From Chryseolinea serpens (lineage in GTDB: Bacteria; Bacteroidota; Bacteroidia; Cytophagales; Cyclobacteriaceae): 64,000 nucleotides of DNA. The notes under the pieces were generated by a model. The model was not told the origin of the DNA and ran no database searches. It saw only the letters and a list, made by a program, of their open reading frames with translations. The position numbers and the translations under genes are program-made. Shown here in pieces: positions 19,023-28,306 of the stretch. The stretch covers positions 310,001 to 374,000 of the forward strand of contig NZ_FQWQ01000006.1 of NCBI RefSeq assembly GCF_900129725.1, read 5' to 3'. Each line of letters opens with the position of its first letter. Positions within the stretch are counted from its first letter, which is position 1.

Positions 19023-19882
19023 GATGCAGAGGATTGTTCGCGGAGTAATTCTTCGGCTTCATCTTTTGCTTTCTGACGTGCAACAATGGCCGAAATGACA
19101 ATACTGATCTCAAAAAGAATGTAGAGCGGGATCGTGATCATGATCTGGCTCAGCGGATCGGGAGGCGTCACGATTGCGGCAATGATCAGGATCACCACTA
19201 CGGAGTGCTTCCTGTACTTGCGCAGAAATTGCGGCGTAACAATGCCCATCTTGGACAAAAAGAAGATCACCACCGGCAACTGGAACAACAAGCCGGATCC
19301 TAACACCAACAACACCACGGTCGAAACATACGACGTGATATCGAACTCGTTCACGATCATGTCGCTGATGCTATAGTTCGCCAGGAAGTAGACCATCCAG
19401 GGAGCAATGATAAAATAGCCGAAGAGCACGCCGGAGAAAAACAAAATTGAAACGGCCGCCACCGCACCCCGCGAATACCGGCGCTCCTTCACTTGCAGAC
19501 CTGGCTTGATAAAACGCCAGATCTCCCAAACAACATAGGGAAAAGCAATGACCAACCCGATGATGAACGACGCCATGATGTGCATGGTGAACTGCCCGGT
19601 CATGAAACGGCTTTGCACTTTGAAGGGAATTTCCTTCACGCAGAGCGCTTCGTGGCCAATGAGATCGCCCAACTTGCAAAGCCACTTGAACGTGGCAAAG
19701 TCAACGCGGGCGGGCGCAAACACGATGTTCTGAAATATCCACGGCGCCAAAACAAATGCCACGATGGTGAAGATCACCACGGCAATCAACGATCGGATAA
19801 CGTGCCAACGCAACTCTTCGAGATGGTCCAGAAAACTCATCTCTTTTTCTCCACCATTCGACTCTTCTTGATCCAGCGGCAT
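19019..19882 (-). CDS. tatC: Sec-independent (Tat) translocase subunit TatC
   Basis: 287 residues with six hydrophobic helices. TatC is the twin-arginine signal receptor in the inner membrane. The N-terminal cytoplasmic signature MSFLDHLEELRWHVIRS is present, as are the family motif FPYVVWEIWRFIKPGL and the C-terminal TPPDPLSQ. An acidic 13-residue extension precedes the core. The gene overlaps rpiB by 4 nt. No tatA/tatB gene is in view. It lies 62 nt downstream of glyA's promoter-distal end in the same orientation and may be read through from glyA. Confidence 0.95.
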   Translation of the reverse strand: MPLDQEESNGGEKEMSFLDHLEELRWHVIRSLIAVVIFTIVAFVLAPWIFQNIVFAPARVDFATFKWLCKLGDLIGHEALCVKEIPFKVQSRFMTGQFTMHIMASFIIGLVIAFPYVVWEIWRFIKPGLQVKERRYSRGAVAAVSILFFSGVLFGYFIIAPWMVYFLANYSISDMIVNEFDITSYVSTVVLLVLGSGLLFQLPVVIFFLSKMGIVTPQFLRKYRKHSVVVILIIAAIVTPPDPLSQIMITIPLYILFEISIVISAIVARQKAKDEAEELLREQSSAS

Positions 19883-19944
19883 GATTCAGGTTTGTTAAAT
19901 TCTTGTTTGGCGTTTGTTATCGTGGGGGATTTAGAGGGATTTTA

Positions 19945-21213
19945 TTAGTACAAGGGGAATTTTTCCATGAAGCGGTTCACTTTGCGTTTCACCGCTTTCA
20001 GGTGTTTGGTGTCTTCCGGTTTTTGAAGGGCCTCGTCGATCAGGTCTACCACTTTCTGGACATCCTTTTCTTTCAGACCGCGTGTGGTAATGGCCGGTGT
20101 GCCGATGCGCATACCCGAAGTGATCATGGGCGATTGCGTATCGAACGGCACCATGTTCTTGTTGATGGTGATGTCGGCCTGGATAAGGCCTTCCTCGGCC
20201 TGCTTGCCGGTAAGTTTTTTCGAACGAAGATCGATCAGCATCAGGTGATTGTCGGTGCCACCGGAAATGATCTTGTATCCCTTGTCCAGGAATGACTGCG
20301 CCATAACCTTCGCATTTTTCGATACCTGGAGAATATACTCCATGTAGTCGTCCGACAGGGCTTCGAGGAACGATACGGCCTTCGCGGCAATAACGTGTTC
20401 CAGGGGCCCGCCTTGTGTTCCGGGGAACACGCCGGAGTCGAGCACTGACGTTATTTTTCTCAGCTCGCCTTTCGGTGTCTTCAGTCCCCAGGGGTTGTCA
20501 AAGTTTTTACCCACCAGGATCATCCCGCCGCGGGGACCTCGAAGGGTCTTGTGCGTAGTGGTGGTCACGATATGGCAATGTTCCATGGGGTCGTTCAGCA
20601 GTCCGCGGGCAATAAGACCGGCAGGGTGCGACACGTCTGCCAACAATAGGGCGCCCACACTGTCGGCAGCCTCTCTCAGCTTTTTATAATCCCAATCGCG
20701 GCTATAGGCGGAAGCACCGCAGATGATCATTTTGGGCTTCTCGCGTTGCGCGGTTTCAATCACTTTGTCGAAGTCGATAAGGCCGGTGGCTTGCTCAACG
20801 CCATAGAAGGACGGCTGATACAATTTTCCGGAGAAGTTCACGGGCGAACCGTGGGTAAGGTGACCGCCGTGCGACAGATCAAAACCCAGAATTTTATCGC
20901 CGGGCTTGAGACACGCCAACATGACGGCGGCATTGGCCTGCGCACCGGAGTGCGGCTGGACGTTGGCCCATTCGGCACCGAAAAGCTCCTTGGCGCGGTC
21001 GATGGCCAATTGTTCTACCTCGTCCACCACTTCGCAGCCGCCATAATAGCGCTTGCCCGGGAGGCCTTCGGCATATTTGTTGGTCAGCACCGAACCCTGT
21101 GCCTTCATCACCTGCTGCGAGGTGAAGTTCTCGGAGGCAATCAGTTCAATTCCGGCTTCCTGACGCTGTTTTTCTTTCTCAATGAGGTCGAAAATGGCTT
21201 TGTCGCGTTTCAT
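19945..21213 (-). CDS. glyA: serine hydroxymethyltransferase
   Basis: 422 residues, standard length. GlyA converts serine and tetrahydrofolate to glycine and 5,10-methylene-tetrahydrofolate, the main source of one-carbon units. It is a PLP fold type I enzyme: the PLP lysine is Lys222 in [20 protein letters not shown] and [14 protein letters not shown] substrate motifs occur near 27 and 46, and DVSHPAGL near 193. A well-formed minus-strand promoter lies 30-60 nt upstream. tatC and rpiB follow in the same direction. Confidence 0.97.
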   Translation of the reverse strand: MKRDKAIFDLIEKEKQRQEAGIELIASENFTSQQVMKAQGSVLTNKYAEGLPGKRYYGGCEVVDEVEQLAIDRAKELFGAEWANVQPHSGAQANAAVMLACLKPGDKILGFDLSHGGHLTHGSPVNFSGKLYQPSFYGVEQATGLIDFDKVIETAQREKPKMIICGASAYSRDWDYKKLREAADSVGALLLADVSHPAGLIARGLLNDPMEHCHIVTTTTHKTLRGPRGGMILVGKNFDNPWGLKTPKGELRKITSVLDSGVFPGTQGGPLEHVIAAKAVSFLEALSDDYMEYILQVSKNAKVMAQSFLDKGYKIISGGTDNHLMLIDLRSKKLTGKQAEEGLIQADITINKNMVPFDTQSPMITSGMRIGTPAITTRGLKEKDVQKVVDLIDEALQKPEDTKHLKAVKRKVNRFMEKFPLY

Positions 21214-21244
21214 GTTGTGGATGGGGTGTTTTTAAAAGAAGCGT

Positions 21245-21275
21245 CAAAAATAGTCTAGCCAACCGAGAACACAAA
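21245..21275 (-). promoter_or_regulatory. glyA promoter
   Basis: On the minus strand: TTTG (21275-21272), a 19-nt spacer, then TATTTTTG (21252-21245). Both elements match the Bacteroidota sigma-A consensus. The inferred transcription start is near 21239, leaving about 25 nt of leader before the glyA ATG. Confidence 0.6.
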
Positions 21276-21401
21276 TTTTTGTTTGCGGGTTGTTTGCAGG
21301 CTTTTTTTAGAGGAGAAATATCCGTTAAAAAAAGGGGCTGGGGCACCCATTTTGTCACTATTATACGGCATCGCCGCTTATCAAATTTAAGTGTCGGATG
21401 G

Positions 21402-22370
21402 TCACCACGACCCACTGCTACCGCCGCCGCCAAAGCTGCCACCACCGCCAGAAAAGCCTCCGCTGCTGCTGCCCGAAGACCAGCCGCTGCTGGACGACGA
21501 ACCACTGGACCATCCCGAACCAGACGACCAGCCACCACCTCCACTAACCCCTCCACCTTTACCTCCTTTTCCGATCTTGTTGCCTGCTTTCTTTCCCCAC
21601 GATGACCGGGGTAAGATGAACCGGAGGATGGGGAAACCCACCAGGTAGCAAACCAGGATCACCAGCCCGGCCGTTACCCCGTAGATGGCCATCGGGAAAA
21701 TGGCGTAAAAGGGAATGAGGAACAGGTATAAGAACCACCCCATCTTGTCGGGAATAAGTACGCCGAGACCGGTAAACACCCCCAGGATGCCAAAAATAAA
21801 AAGCCCCAGAACAACTTTCTCCACCCAACCCAGCTCCTCACTGTTGTCCTCACCACCATCAGCCGTGTATTCTCCGCCAATGGCAGCAACGATGGCATTG
21901 ACGGCCTCCTTTATGCCCGTGTCATAATCGTCTTTCCGAAAATTGGGCGCCAGTTCGTTACGGATGATGCGCGAGCTCACGGCATCCGTCAACGTGCCCT
22001 CCACGCCGTGGCCGGTCTCGATACGCATCTTGTGATCTTGAACGGCAACCAGCAACAAAACACCATTGTCCTTCCCTTTCTGACCCAACTTCCACTTCTC
22101 GGCTACCTTCATCGAATACTCTTCGATCGCCTCGCCATCAAGGGACGAAAGGATGAGGATGGCGATCTGGTTAGAGGTGGAATCTTCGTATTGTTTGAGT
22201 TGCTGTTCGAGCGCATCTTCCGTTTCCTGCGAGAGCACATCGGCATCGTCGTGAACATGAAGACCCCATAACTCCGGCACGGCCTTTTGCGCTGATGCCG
22301 GGACGTCGATCAACAGCAACAGCAGAAGGAAAGCAAACATACCTGACAGATTCCTGCAACCGGGGATCAT
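21402..22370 (-). CDS. TPM-domain (YgcG-like) exported membrane protein, copy 1
   Basis: About 322 residues from the ATG at 22370, chosen because it leads straight into a signal peptide ending near PASAQ. A TPM domain follows (about residues 35-165: HDDADVLSQ, SSLDGEAIEEYSMKVAEKWKLGQKGKDNGVLLLVA, HGVEGTLTDAVSSRIIRNELAPNFRKDDYDTG). Two or three transmembrane helices come next, then a Gly/Ser/Trp-rich tail ending GGGSSGSW. TPM proteins are poorly understood; plant and bacterial members have been linked to photosystem repair or respiratory assembly. It is last of three adjacent TPM genes on this strand. Confidence 0.87.
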   Translation of the reverse strand: MIPGCRNLSGMFAFLLLLLLIDVPASAQKAVPELWGLHVHDDADVLSQETEDALEQQLKQYEDSTSNQIAILILSSLDGEAIEEYSMKVAEKWKLGQKGKDNGVLLLVAVQDHKMRIETGHGVEGTLTDAVSSRIIRNELAPNFRKDDYDTGIKEAVNAIVAAIGGEYTADGGEDNSEELGWVEKVVLGLFIFGILGVFTGLGVLIPDKMGWFLYLFLIPFYAIFPMAIYGVTAGLVILVCYLVGFPILRFILPRSSWGKKAGNKIGKGGKGGGVSGGGGWSSGSGWSSGSSSSSGWSSGSSSGGFSGGGGSFGGGGSSGSW

Positions 22371-22416
22371 CCCATGAAAATGGACCATATTCATTTTTCT
22401 ACCGTTCTGTTATTTT

Positions 22417-23154
22417 TTACCAGGAATCGCTGGAACCACCGCCACCGAATCCACCGCCACCACCAAAATCAGCGCCGCCGCCAGAGCCACCACCCCAGCC
22501 GCCGCCTCCACCAAAGCCACCGCCACCAATCCAGCCACCGGTCGACCAATAGCCGCCACGTCGGCCTCCGCCACCGCCTCGTCGCGATGCAAAAAGAATG
22601 ACCAAAATGATAATAATGATGGTGACCCATGGCGACGAGCGCCGCGAGACTTTTCTGCGGGGAGGGGTGTCGTTCTTGTATTCACCTTTAATGGTTTGAA
22701 TGATCGCACGCGCGCCGGCGTAAACGCCTTCGTCATATTTCTCCTGACGGAAATAGGGTGCTACTTCGTTCCGGTTTATCCGGCTCGACATGGCATCCGT
22801 GAGCACGCCTTCCAGGCCATAACCGGTCTCGATGCGCAACCGGCGATCTTGTATAGCAATGAGAAACAAGACACCATTGCTTTTGGTCTTCTGACCGACG
22901 CCCCACTTCTCGGCTACACGCAGCGAGTAGTCCTCGATCGCCTCCCCCTGCAGCGAAGGAATGATGAGCACGGCGATCTGGTTGCTCGTGCTGTCGCGCT
23001 CCGCTTTGAGCATGGCTTCGATTTGTGCTTTTCCGGAGGGCGTGAGAATGTTGGCTTCATCGTGTACCCATACGCCTCCGTGTTCAGGAATGCTCAGTTG
23101 GGCAAACACCGTAGCCGGCAGCAGGAGCAAAAGAAAAAAGTACAGGGATTTCAT
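22417..23154 (-). CDS. TPM-domain (YgcG-like) exported membrane protein, copy 2
   Basis: About 245 residues from the ATG at 23154 (signal peptide MKSLYFFLLLLLPATVFAQ). Longer frames to 23211 or 23214 precede the leader and are disfavoured. The TPM domain (about 25-155) is closely similar to copy 1, with VHDEANILTPSGKAQ, LQGEAIEDYSLRVAEKWGVGQKTKSNGVLFLIA and GYGLEGVLTDAMSSRINRNEVAPYFR. One transmembrane helix and a Gly-rich tail end in GGGGSSDSW. The shared C-terminus with copy 1 shows the tail is a conserved element, not random low complexity. Confidence 0.87.
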   Translation of the reverse strand: MKSLYFFLLLLLPATVFAQLSIPEHGGVWVHDEANILTPSGKAQIEAMLKAERDSTSNQIAVLIIPSLQGEAIEDYSLRVAEKWGVGQKTKSNGVLFLIAIQDRRLRIETGYGLEGVLTDAMSSRINRNEVAPYFRQEKYDEGVYAGARAIIQTIKGEYKNDTPPRRKVSRRSSPWVTIIIIILVILFASRRGGGGGRRGGYWSTGGWIGGGGFGGGGGWGGGSGGGADFGGGGGFGGGGSSDSW

Positions 23155-23210
23155 GCAAGGGTGGCAGGTGGGTTGTTTCATCGATAAGCGTGGCGACGGG
23201 AGGGTGTTCA

Positions 23211-23873
23211 TCAATCTATTCTCAGGTCGTCGCTCAATTCATTCACATCGTCGTCGGCTTTATGAAATCCTTTTTCCAACAAAATTTCGCCACATCGTTT
23301 TATACCGGCCTCAAGGCCCTCCACAATTTTGCCATCGCGTATTTGGCCCACGAGGTCGGCCACGATTTTGTCCCATTGTTTTTGCTCCACCACTTTGCTG
23401 ATGCCCCGGTCGGCCATCACAATCACTTCGTGTTCAAAAAAAGAAATGAAGATCATGATGCCCGTGCGGTGTTTCGTGTTGAAAACTTCTTCTTCCAGGA
23501 AGGCTGTCTCGGCCCGTTGCCGTGTCACCTGGTCAAGTTGCACCTGGCCCACGAGCTGCCGCTTCAGTCCTTCCACAAAATTGGGCAGCAAGCCGCCCAC
23601 CAGGCCTCCGAGGATGACCACGAAGAAAATGAAAACCGGGTCGTAAAAAAGCGTGTTGCTATAATCGGAAATGATGTAACGATCCAAAATGATCATCAGG
23701 ATGAACGCCAGCGACCCGCCCACGATGGCGGCTTTGTAGTTGGCCGTCATATATTGCCCGCTGCGCTCTACGATGACCGGCACGATCTCACCGGAGATGC
23801 TGTTCTCCGCATCTTTCACTGCCGTTTTTATGCGTTGCAGATCCTGATCGGAAAATCGTTCTTTAATTTTCAT
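23211..23873 (-). CDS. TPM-domain membrane protein, copy 3 (no glycine tail)
   Basis: 220 residues. It has no signal peptide; an N-terminal soluble segment (KIKERFSDQDLQRIKTAVKDAENSISGEIVPVIVERS) precedes two hydrophobic helices (about 47-95), then the rest of the TPM-like domain with HRTGIMIFISFFEHEVIVMADRGI. This matches the second TPM protein that in many Bacteroidota lies beside a LemA gene and a YgcG-type gene. No lemA is found here. It is the first gene of the three-gene set; copy 2 begins about 56 nt beyond its stop. Confidence 0.84.
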   Translation of the reverse strand: MKIKERFSDQDLQRIKTAVKDAENSISGEIVPVIVERSGQYMTANYKAAIVGGSLAFILMIILDRYIISDYSNTLFYDPVFIFFVVILGGLVGGLLPNFVEGLKRQLVGQVQLDQVTRQRAETAFLEEEVFNTKHRTGIMIFISFFEHEVIVMADRGISKVVEQKQWDKIVADLVGQIRDGKIVEGLEAGIKRCGEILLEKGFHKADDDVNELSDDLRID

Positions 23874-23984
23874 AACGCTACAGTTATTGGTTTTCTCCGG
23901 AATATCCGGTGGGCTCCTGGTTTATTTTTTGACGGGTGAAGATAGCCCTTAAAATTCAGGGACGAACTTCCATCCTGTTTTATT

Positions 23985-24698
23985 CTATTTCAGTGCTTTG
24001 AGATACAGCTGAATGGTATTCTCCAATCCATAGTAAAGGGCATCGCAAATGAGCGCGTGCCCGATCGAAACCTCATCCAGCGATGGAATGCTTTGGGCCA
24101 GGAAGCGGAGGTTTTCCAGGTCCAGGTCGTGGCCGGCGTTGAGACCCAGACCGGCTTCTTTGGCCACGCGCGCACTTTCAACATAGGGTTTGATCGCGAT
24201 GTCGCGGTTCACCTTATATTCATGCGCATAGGGTTCGGTGTACAGCTCCACGCGATGGGCGCCAAGCCGGGCTGCCCCCTCTACCATGCGCGGCTGAGGG
24301 TCGACAAAAACAGACACGCGCACACCGTGAGATTTGATTTCGGCGATGATGTCTTTTAATAAGGCGGCGTGTTTCAGCGTGTCCCATCCGGCGTTGGAAG
24401 TGATGGCATCAGGAGCATCGGGCACGAGCGTGGCTTGCCCCGGTTTCACCTCGCGGATGATCTTCATATAACGCGCGTCCGGATAGCCTTCGATGTTGAA
24501 CTCGGTGGTCACCTTGTCTTTCAATGCCATCACGTCGGCATAGCGGATGTGGCGCTCGTCGGGCCGGGGATGTACGGTGATGCCCTCGGCGCCAAACCGT
24601 TCACAGTCAAGCGCCGTTTTTACGACATCGGGATTATTTCCCCCCCGTGCATTCCGGAGTGTGGCAATTTTATTAATATTGACGCTGAGTCTGGTCAT
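23985..24698 (-). CDS. pdxJ: pyridoxine 5'-phosphate synthase
   Basis: 237 residues from the ATG at 24698 (MTRLSVNINKIATLRNARGG). A frame reaching 24713 adds five residues. PdxJ is a TIM-barrel enzyme that condenses 1-deoxyxylulose 5-phosphate with 3-amino-2-oxopropyl phosphate, the last ring-forming step of DXP-dependent vitamin B6 synthesis. Conserved residues include His43, Arg45 and Arg49 in TVHPRPDERHI, Glu in FNIEGYP, and SIGHALICDALYYG near the C-terminus. It is divergent from the YqeY gene, with a TATATTTG element upstream. Confidence 0.96.
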   Translation of the reverse strand: MTRLSVNINKIATLRNARGGNNPDVVKTALDCERFGAEGITVHPRPDERHIRYADVMALKDKVTTEFNIEGYPDARYMKIIREVKPGQATLVPDAPDAITSNAGWDTLKHAALLKDIIAEIKSHGVRVSVFVDPQPRMVEGAARLGAHRVELYTEPYAHEYKVNRDIAIKPYVESARVAKEAGLGLNAGHDLDLENLRFLAQSIPSLDEVSIGHALICDALYYGLENTIQLYLKALK

Positions 24699-24717
24699 AT
24701 TGTATTTACGCAAAGCA

Positions 24718-24725
24718 CAAATATA
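24718..24725 (-). promoter_or_regulatory. -7 promoter element of pdxJ
   Basis: Minus-strand TATATTTG, an exact TAnnTTTG match, placed about 20 nt before the pdxJ ATG. No clear TTG lies at the -33 distance, so only half of the promoter is convincing. Confidence 0.4.
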
Positions 24726-24799
24726 TTTCCGGTTGAACGAACCCGTTATCGTTTCGGTCTAAAATCGTTCGAAATTAAACATTAACAAAAAGATAATGT

Positions 24800-25252
24800 A
24801 TGAGTCTGAAGCAACAAATTGACAACGATATTAAAAAGGCCATGTTGGCCAAGCAGAAAGAAGAACTGGAGGCGCTGCGCAGCATCAAATCCATGATCTT
24901 GCTGGCAGAAACTGACAAAAGCGCTTCAGGTGAAATTTCGGGCGATGCCGAAAATAAGATCCTCATGAAAGCCGCCAAGCAACGCAAAGAGTCGGCCGAC
25001 ATTTTTCAGCAACAAAATCGGCAGGATCTTGCCGAAAAGGAGTTGTTCCAGTTGGAAGTGATCAGTCGTTATCTGCCCAAGCAACTGTCCGAGGAAGAGA
25101 TTGCCTCCAAAGTAAAGGAAATCATCGCCCAGGTGGGCGCAAAAGGTCCGCAAGACATGGGCAAAGTCATGGGCGCCGCCACCAAAGCGCTGTCGGGCCA
25201 GGCCGATGGCAAAGTCATCTCTGAACTTGTAAAAAGACTTCTGACCGCGTGA
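24800..25252 (+). CDS. GatB/YqeY-domain protein
   Basis: 150 residues, the whole-length YqeY family. It opens SLKQQIDNDIKKAMLAKQKEELEALRSIKSMI and carries a C-terminal helical domain (EISRYLPKQLSEEEI..., KGPQDMGKVMGAATKAL) that resembles the tail domain of amidotransferase subunit GatB, which binds tRNA. The stand-alone protein has no established role. It overlaps the next gene by 4 nt (GTGA), so the pair is translationally coupled. Confidence 0.92.
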   Translation: MSLKQQIDNDIKKAMLAKQKEELEALRSIKSMILLAETDKSASGEISGDAENKILMKAAKQRKESADIFQQQNRQDLAEKELFQLEVISRYLPKQLSEEEIASKVKEIIAQVGAKGPQDMGKVMGAATKALSGQADGKVISELVKRLLTA

Positions 25253-25746
25253 GTATTATTGACATTGCCCTCCTCATTTTCATAGCGCTTGGCGCCTACG
25301 GCGGATATAAGGACGGGTTTGTAGTGGAGATCTTCTCGCTGATCGGCATCGTGCTGGGCGTACTGGGTGGATTTAAGCTCATGGGATGGGCCATGGTCAG
25401 GTTGGCCGACCGTTTCAACATAGACGAAAAAGTGTTGCCCTACGTCGCTTTCGGAGTGGTGTTCATCGCCATCGTGGTGGCCGTTAGCCTCACGGCCAGG
25501 CTCATCAAGGCATCGTTCAACAAAACATTGTTGGGTGCCGCCGATCAGGCTGCAGGTGCCGTGCTGGGGATAATGAAGACAACTTTTATGCTCAGTATTA
25601 TGTTGTGGATCGTCGATTCACTGGAAATAAAGTTGCCAGAGCGATGGACCGACCACTCCTGGGTATATCCTGTTGTGGCGGGCGTGGCTCCAAAAATTAC
25701 CCACTGGATCGGTGGAATTTTGCCCTTTTTCAAAGATGTGTTTTAG
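25249..25746 (+). CDS. CvpA family membrane protein
   Basis: 165 residues starting at GTG 25249, which overlaps the preceding stop by 4 nt. Four hydrophobic helices are visible (about 4-22, 28-48, 63-85 and 100-122), with the family pattern IDIALLIFIALGAYGGYKDGF at the N-terminus. CvpA proteins sit in the inner membrane and have been linked to colicin V export and envelope maintenance; the biochemical role is unclear. It precedes an alpha/beta hydrolase gene by 75 nt. Confidence 0.88.
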   Translation: MSIIDIALLIFIALGAYGGYKDGFVVEIFSLIGIVLGVLGGFKLMGWAMVRLADRFNIDEKVLPYVAFGVVFIAIVVAVSLTARLIKASFNKTLLGAADQAAGAVLGIMKTTFMLSIMLWIVDSLEIKLPERWTDHSWVYPVVAGVAPKITHWIGGILPFFKDVF

Positions 25747-25821
25747 CACGTTTCGGCCCGGGGGTAAAAACTTTTCTTTCTCATTATTTTTTTTCCTTAC
25801 TTATCGCCGATAAAGAAGATC

Positions 25822-26574
25822 ATGGCCATTTTAGTCAAAGAAGAAAACGGAATCCGGTACGTAGAAGAAGGCGAAGGACCCGTCCTGTTGTTGCTGCACG
25901 GCTTGTTTGGTGCGCTGAGCAACTGGGAAGGCGTGGTCAACCGTTTTTCAAAAAATTTCCGTGTGCTCATTCCCATGCTTCCCATCTACGAAATGCCCAT
26001 ACGCGAAGCGGGGTTGGACGGCTTACGAAAGTTCGTGGAGGATTTTGTTGCGCTAAAAAAATTGAACGACATGATCATCATGGGCAACAGCCTGGGCGGT
26101 CACATCGCTTTGATCTATACACTGAACAATTCCGACAAGGTGAAAAAGCTCATCCTCACCGGTAGCTCGGGGCTCTTTGAAGATTCCATGGGAGGCTCTT
26201 ACCCCAAGCGCGGCAATTACCAGTACATTAAGGAGCGGGTGTCTTATACTTTCTACGATCCGGAAGTTGCGACGAAAGAACTGATCGACGAAGTCTTTGA
26301 GATCACCAACAGCATTCCCAAATGTTTGCGCATTGTGGCCATTGCCAAGTCCGCACAGCGAAATAACATGGCCGACGAAATTCCCAATATAAAAATACCT
26401 ACTTTGCTGGTGTGGGGACTGAATGATACCATAACTCCCCCTATGGTAGCCCATGAATTTAATCGGCTTATTCCCAATTCGGACCTTAAGTTCATCGACA
26501 AATGTTGTCATGCACCCATGATGGAGCATCCAGAGACGTTTAATGAGCTGGTGGCAGACTTTTTGATAACATAA
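25822..26574 (+). CDS. alpha/beta hydrolase
   Basis: 250 residues with the complete fold: oxyanion region LLHGLFGALSNW near 24-35, nucleophile elbow GNSLGG with Ser90, acid Asp202 in WGLNDTITPP and His230 in KCCHAPMMEHP. Short and without a signal peptide, so cytoplasmic. Members of this branch cleave esters, thioesters or C-C bonds; the substrate is unknown. A CBS-domain gene and nadK follow in the same direction. Confidence 0.92.
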   Translation: MAILVKEENGIRYVEEGEGPVLLLLHGLFGALSNWEGVVNRFSKNFRVLIPMLPIYEMPIREAGLDGLRKFVEDFVALKKLNDMIIMGNSLGGHIALIYTLNNSDKVKKLILTGSSGLFEDSMGGSYPKRGNYQYIKERVSYTFYDPEVATKELIDEVFEITNSIPKCLRIVAIAKSAQRNNMADEIPNIKIPTLLVWGLNDTITPPMVAHEFNRLIPNSDLKFIDKCCHAPMMEHPETFNELVADFLIT

Positions 26575-26619
26575 AACCAAATCCAATCGCACCACCAAAA
26601 GCGTACGTATAACAACCTT

Positions 26620-27285
26620 ATGATTGCCGAAGATCTTATCAACCACATGATCCCTCCCCTCAAAGGATCCGATGACGCCCACAAGGCGATCGTGTGGATG
26701 GAAGAATTTCGTTGCAATTTTCTTCCCGTCGTCGAGGAGAGCAAGCTGCTGGGCTTCATCTCGGAAGAGATCATCCTGGAGGCCAACGACATCGACAAAC
26801 GGGTAAAGGATTTCAACCTCGTAGGGCAAAACTGCTTTGTTCACCTCGACACGCATTTTTACGACATCCTCAAAGTAGCCGCCGATAACAAATTGCAGGT
26901 CGTGGCCGTGCTCAACGAAGAGCAAAGCTATACCGGCCTCATCACCGTGCAGGATACCCTCACCTCATTTGCCCAAACCGCCGCCGTGCAACTCCCGGGT
27001 GGCATTTTGGTGCTGTCGATGAATCACGTGGACTATTCCCTGGCCGAGATCAGCCGCCTGGTGGAGGAAAACCACGCCAAGATCCTCAGCAGCATCGTGA
27101 AGGAGGATCCCCTCGATCCCGGCAAGCTTCGTCTCACCCTCAAAATCAACCAGTTGGACTTGTCGCGCATCGTGGCCACCCTGGAACGGTTCGGCTATAA
27201 AGTCATTGGCCGCTACCACGAAACCAAGGCCCTGGGCGACGAGAAGGACCGCATCGATATGCTGCTCCGCTACCTGGATATTTAA
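26620..27285 (+). CDS. CBS-domain protein with C-terminal ACT-like region
   Basis: 221 residues. Two CBS motifs (about 1-60 and 75-130) form one Bateman module that in other proteins senses adenine nucleotides. VVEESKLLGFISEE and VLNEEQSYTGLITVQD are the recognisable strand-turn motifs. The last 90 residues (LPGGILVLSMNHVDYSLAEISRLVEENHAKILS...) have the pattern of an ACT-type regulatory fold. No enzyme domain is attached. It precedes nadK by 96 nt, but the ligand is unknown. Confidence 0.88.
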   Translation: MIAEDLINHMIPPLKGSDDAHKAIVWMEEFRCNFLPVVEESKLLGFISEEIILEANDIDKRVKDFNLVGQNCFVHLDTHFYDILKVAADNKLQVVAVLNEEQSYTGLITVQDTLTSFAQTAAVQLPGGILVLSMNHVDYSLAEISRLVEENHAKILSSIVKEDPLDPGKLRLTLKINQLDLSRIVATLERFGYKVIGRYHETKALGDEKDRIDMLLRYLDI

Positions 27286-27300
27286 AATCCACCTACACTT

Positions 27301-27330
27301 TTGCGCCTTCCACTGCCCTTCCTATCTTTA
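27301..27330 (+). promoter_or_regulatory. possible nadK promoter
   Basis: TTG (27301-27303), 19-nt spacer, TATCTTTA (27323-27330), one mismatch from TAnnTTTG. Transcription would start near 27336, leaving about 45 nt of leader before the nadK ATG. Confidence 0.4.
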
Positions 27331-27381
27331 AACTAGATTCGGAAAAACCGGCTTAACCAACTTTAAAAAACCACGGGCTGC

Positions 27382-28254
27382 ATGAGAGTTGCTGTGCATG
27401 GAAAGGATTTTAATCGTGCATCGGCACCCTTCATCGCGCAGATCTTCGAGGTTCTGAGCCGGTACAAGATCGACCTCTGTGTTTCCGAGAAATTCAGCGG
27501 CTACCTCGGCAAGGCCGGCATCAAAACCAAATTCAAAACTTACAGTTCGGCAAAGGATCTCAAAAACGTTCAGATCTTCCTCAGCATTGGGGGCGATGGC
27601 ACGCTGCTGGAGTCCGTGACACACATCAGCCGGTTGGAAATTCCCATATTGGGTATCAATACGGGACGGCTGGGGTTTCTGGCCACCATCAGCAAAGAAG
27701 AAACAGAAAAATCGCTGCAGCATTTGTTCGACGGGGCCTACACGCTGGATCAACGCGCGCTCCTGAAGCTGGACACGGAAAAAGATATTTTCGGATCGCT
27801 CAATTTTGCTCTGAATGATTTCACGGTCGTGAAGAAAGATAGCTCGGCCATGATCACCATTCACACCTACATCGACGGTGAATTTCTGAACTCGTATTGG
27901 GCCGACGGCATCATCATCTCCACGCCAACAGGTTCCACCGGGTACTCCTTGAGTTGTGGAGGGCCGTTGATCTTTCCGCGCTCCGGAAACTTTGTCATCA
28001 CACCCGTAAGCCCTCACAATTTGACCGTTCGTCCTATTGTTGTTTCCGACCAATCGGAAATCACCTTCGAGGTCGAGGGCAGAAGCAAACGTTTCCTGGT
28101 TTCACTGGATTCTCGAATGGCCCCGGTCGACCCCTCGGTGAGATTGAAAGTCACTAAAGCAGATTTTAAGGTCAACCTCATTCAGCTCGAGGGCACGCAT
28201 TATTTTAAGACGCTGCGCCAGAAGTTGAATTGGGGGTTGGATATTCGGAATTGA
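27382..28254 (+). CDS. nadK: NAD kinase
   Basis: 290 residues, typical length. NadK phosphorylates NAD+ to NADP+. The GGDGT motif with catalytic Asp72 is present (SIGGDGTLLES), followed by NTGRLGFLA and the NAD-binding loop TPTGSTGYSLSCGGPLI. The C-terminal half forms the beta-rich NAD-binding domain. It begins with ATG after a possible promoter at 27301-27330, and 52 nt separate it from the next gene. Confidence 0.96.
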   Translation: MRVAVHGKDFNRASAPFIAQIFEVLSRYKIDLCVSEKFSGYLGKAGIKTKFKTYSSAKDLKNVQIFLSIGGDGTLLESVTHISRLEIPILGINTGRLGFLATISKEETEKSLQHLFDGAYTLDQRALLKLDTEKDIFGSLNFALNDFTVVKKDSSAMITIHTYIDGEFLNSYWADGIIISTPTGSTGYSLSCGGPLIFPRSGNFVITPVSPHNLTVRPIVVSDQSEITFEVEGRSKRFLVSLDSRMAPVDPSVRLKVTKADFKVNLIQLEGTHYFKTLRQKLNWGLDIRN

Positions 28255-28270
28255 TTTTTTATTACCTTTG
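28237..28270 (+). promoter_or_regulatory. promoter for the DUF6089-like gene pair
   Basis: TTG (28237-28239), a 23-nt spacer and TACCTTTG (28263-28270), a full match at the -7 element. The -35-like part lies inside the end of nadK. Inferred transcription start is near 28276, about 30 nt before the ATG. Confidence 0.45.
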
Positions 28271-28306
28271 TAGTTCACTGATTGATAAATACTTATTCCT
28301 GACTCA

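Noticed and set aside
26053-26925. 290-codon open frame spanning the alpha/beta hydrolase and CBS genes on the minus strand
   Set aside because: It crosses two real genes and their spacer and has no motif.
27328-28053. 241-codon open frame on the minus strand
   Set aside because: Antisense shadow of nadK.
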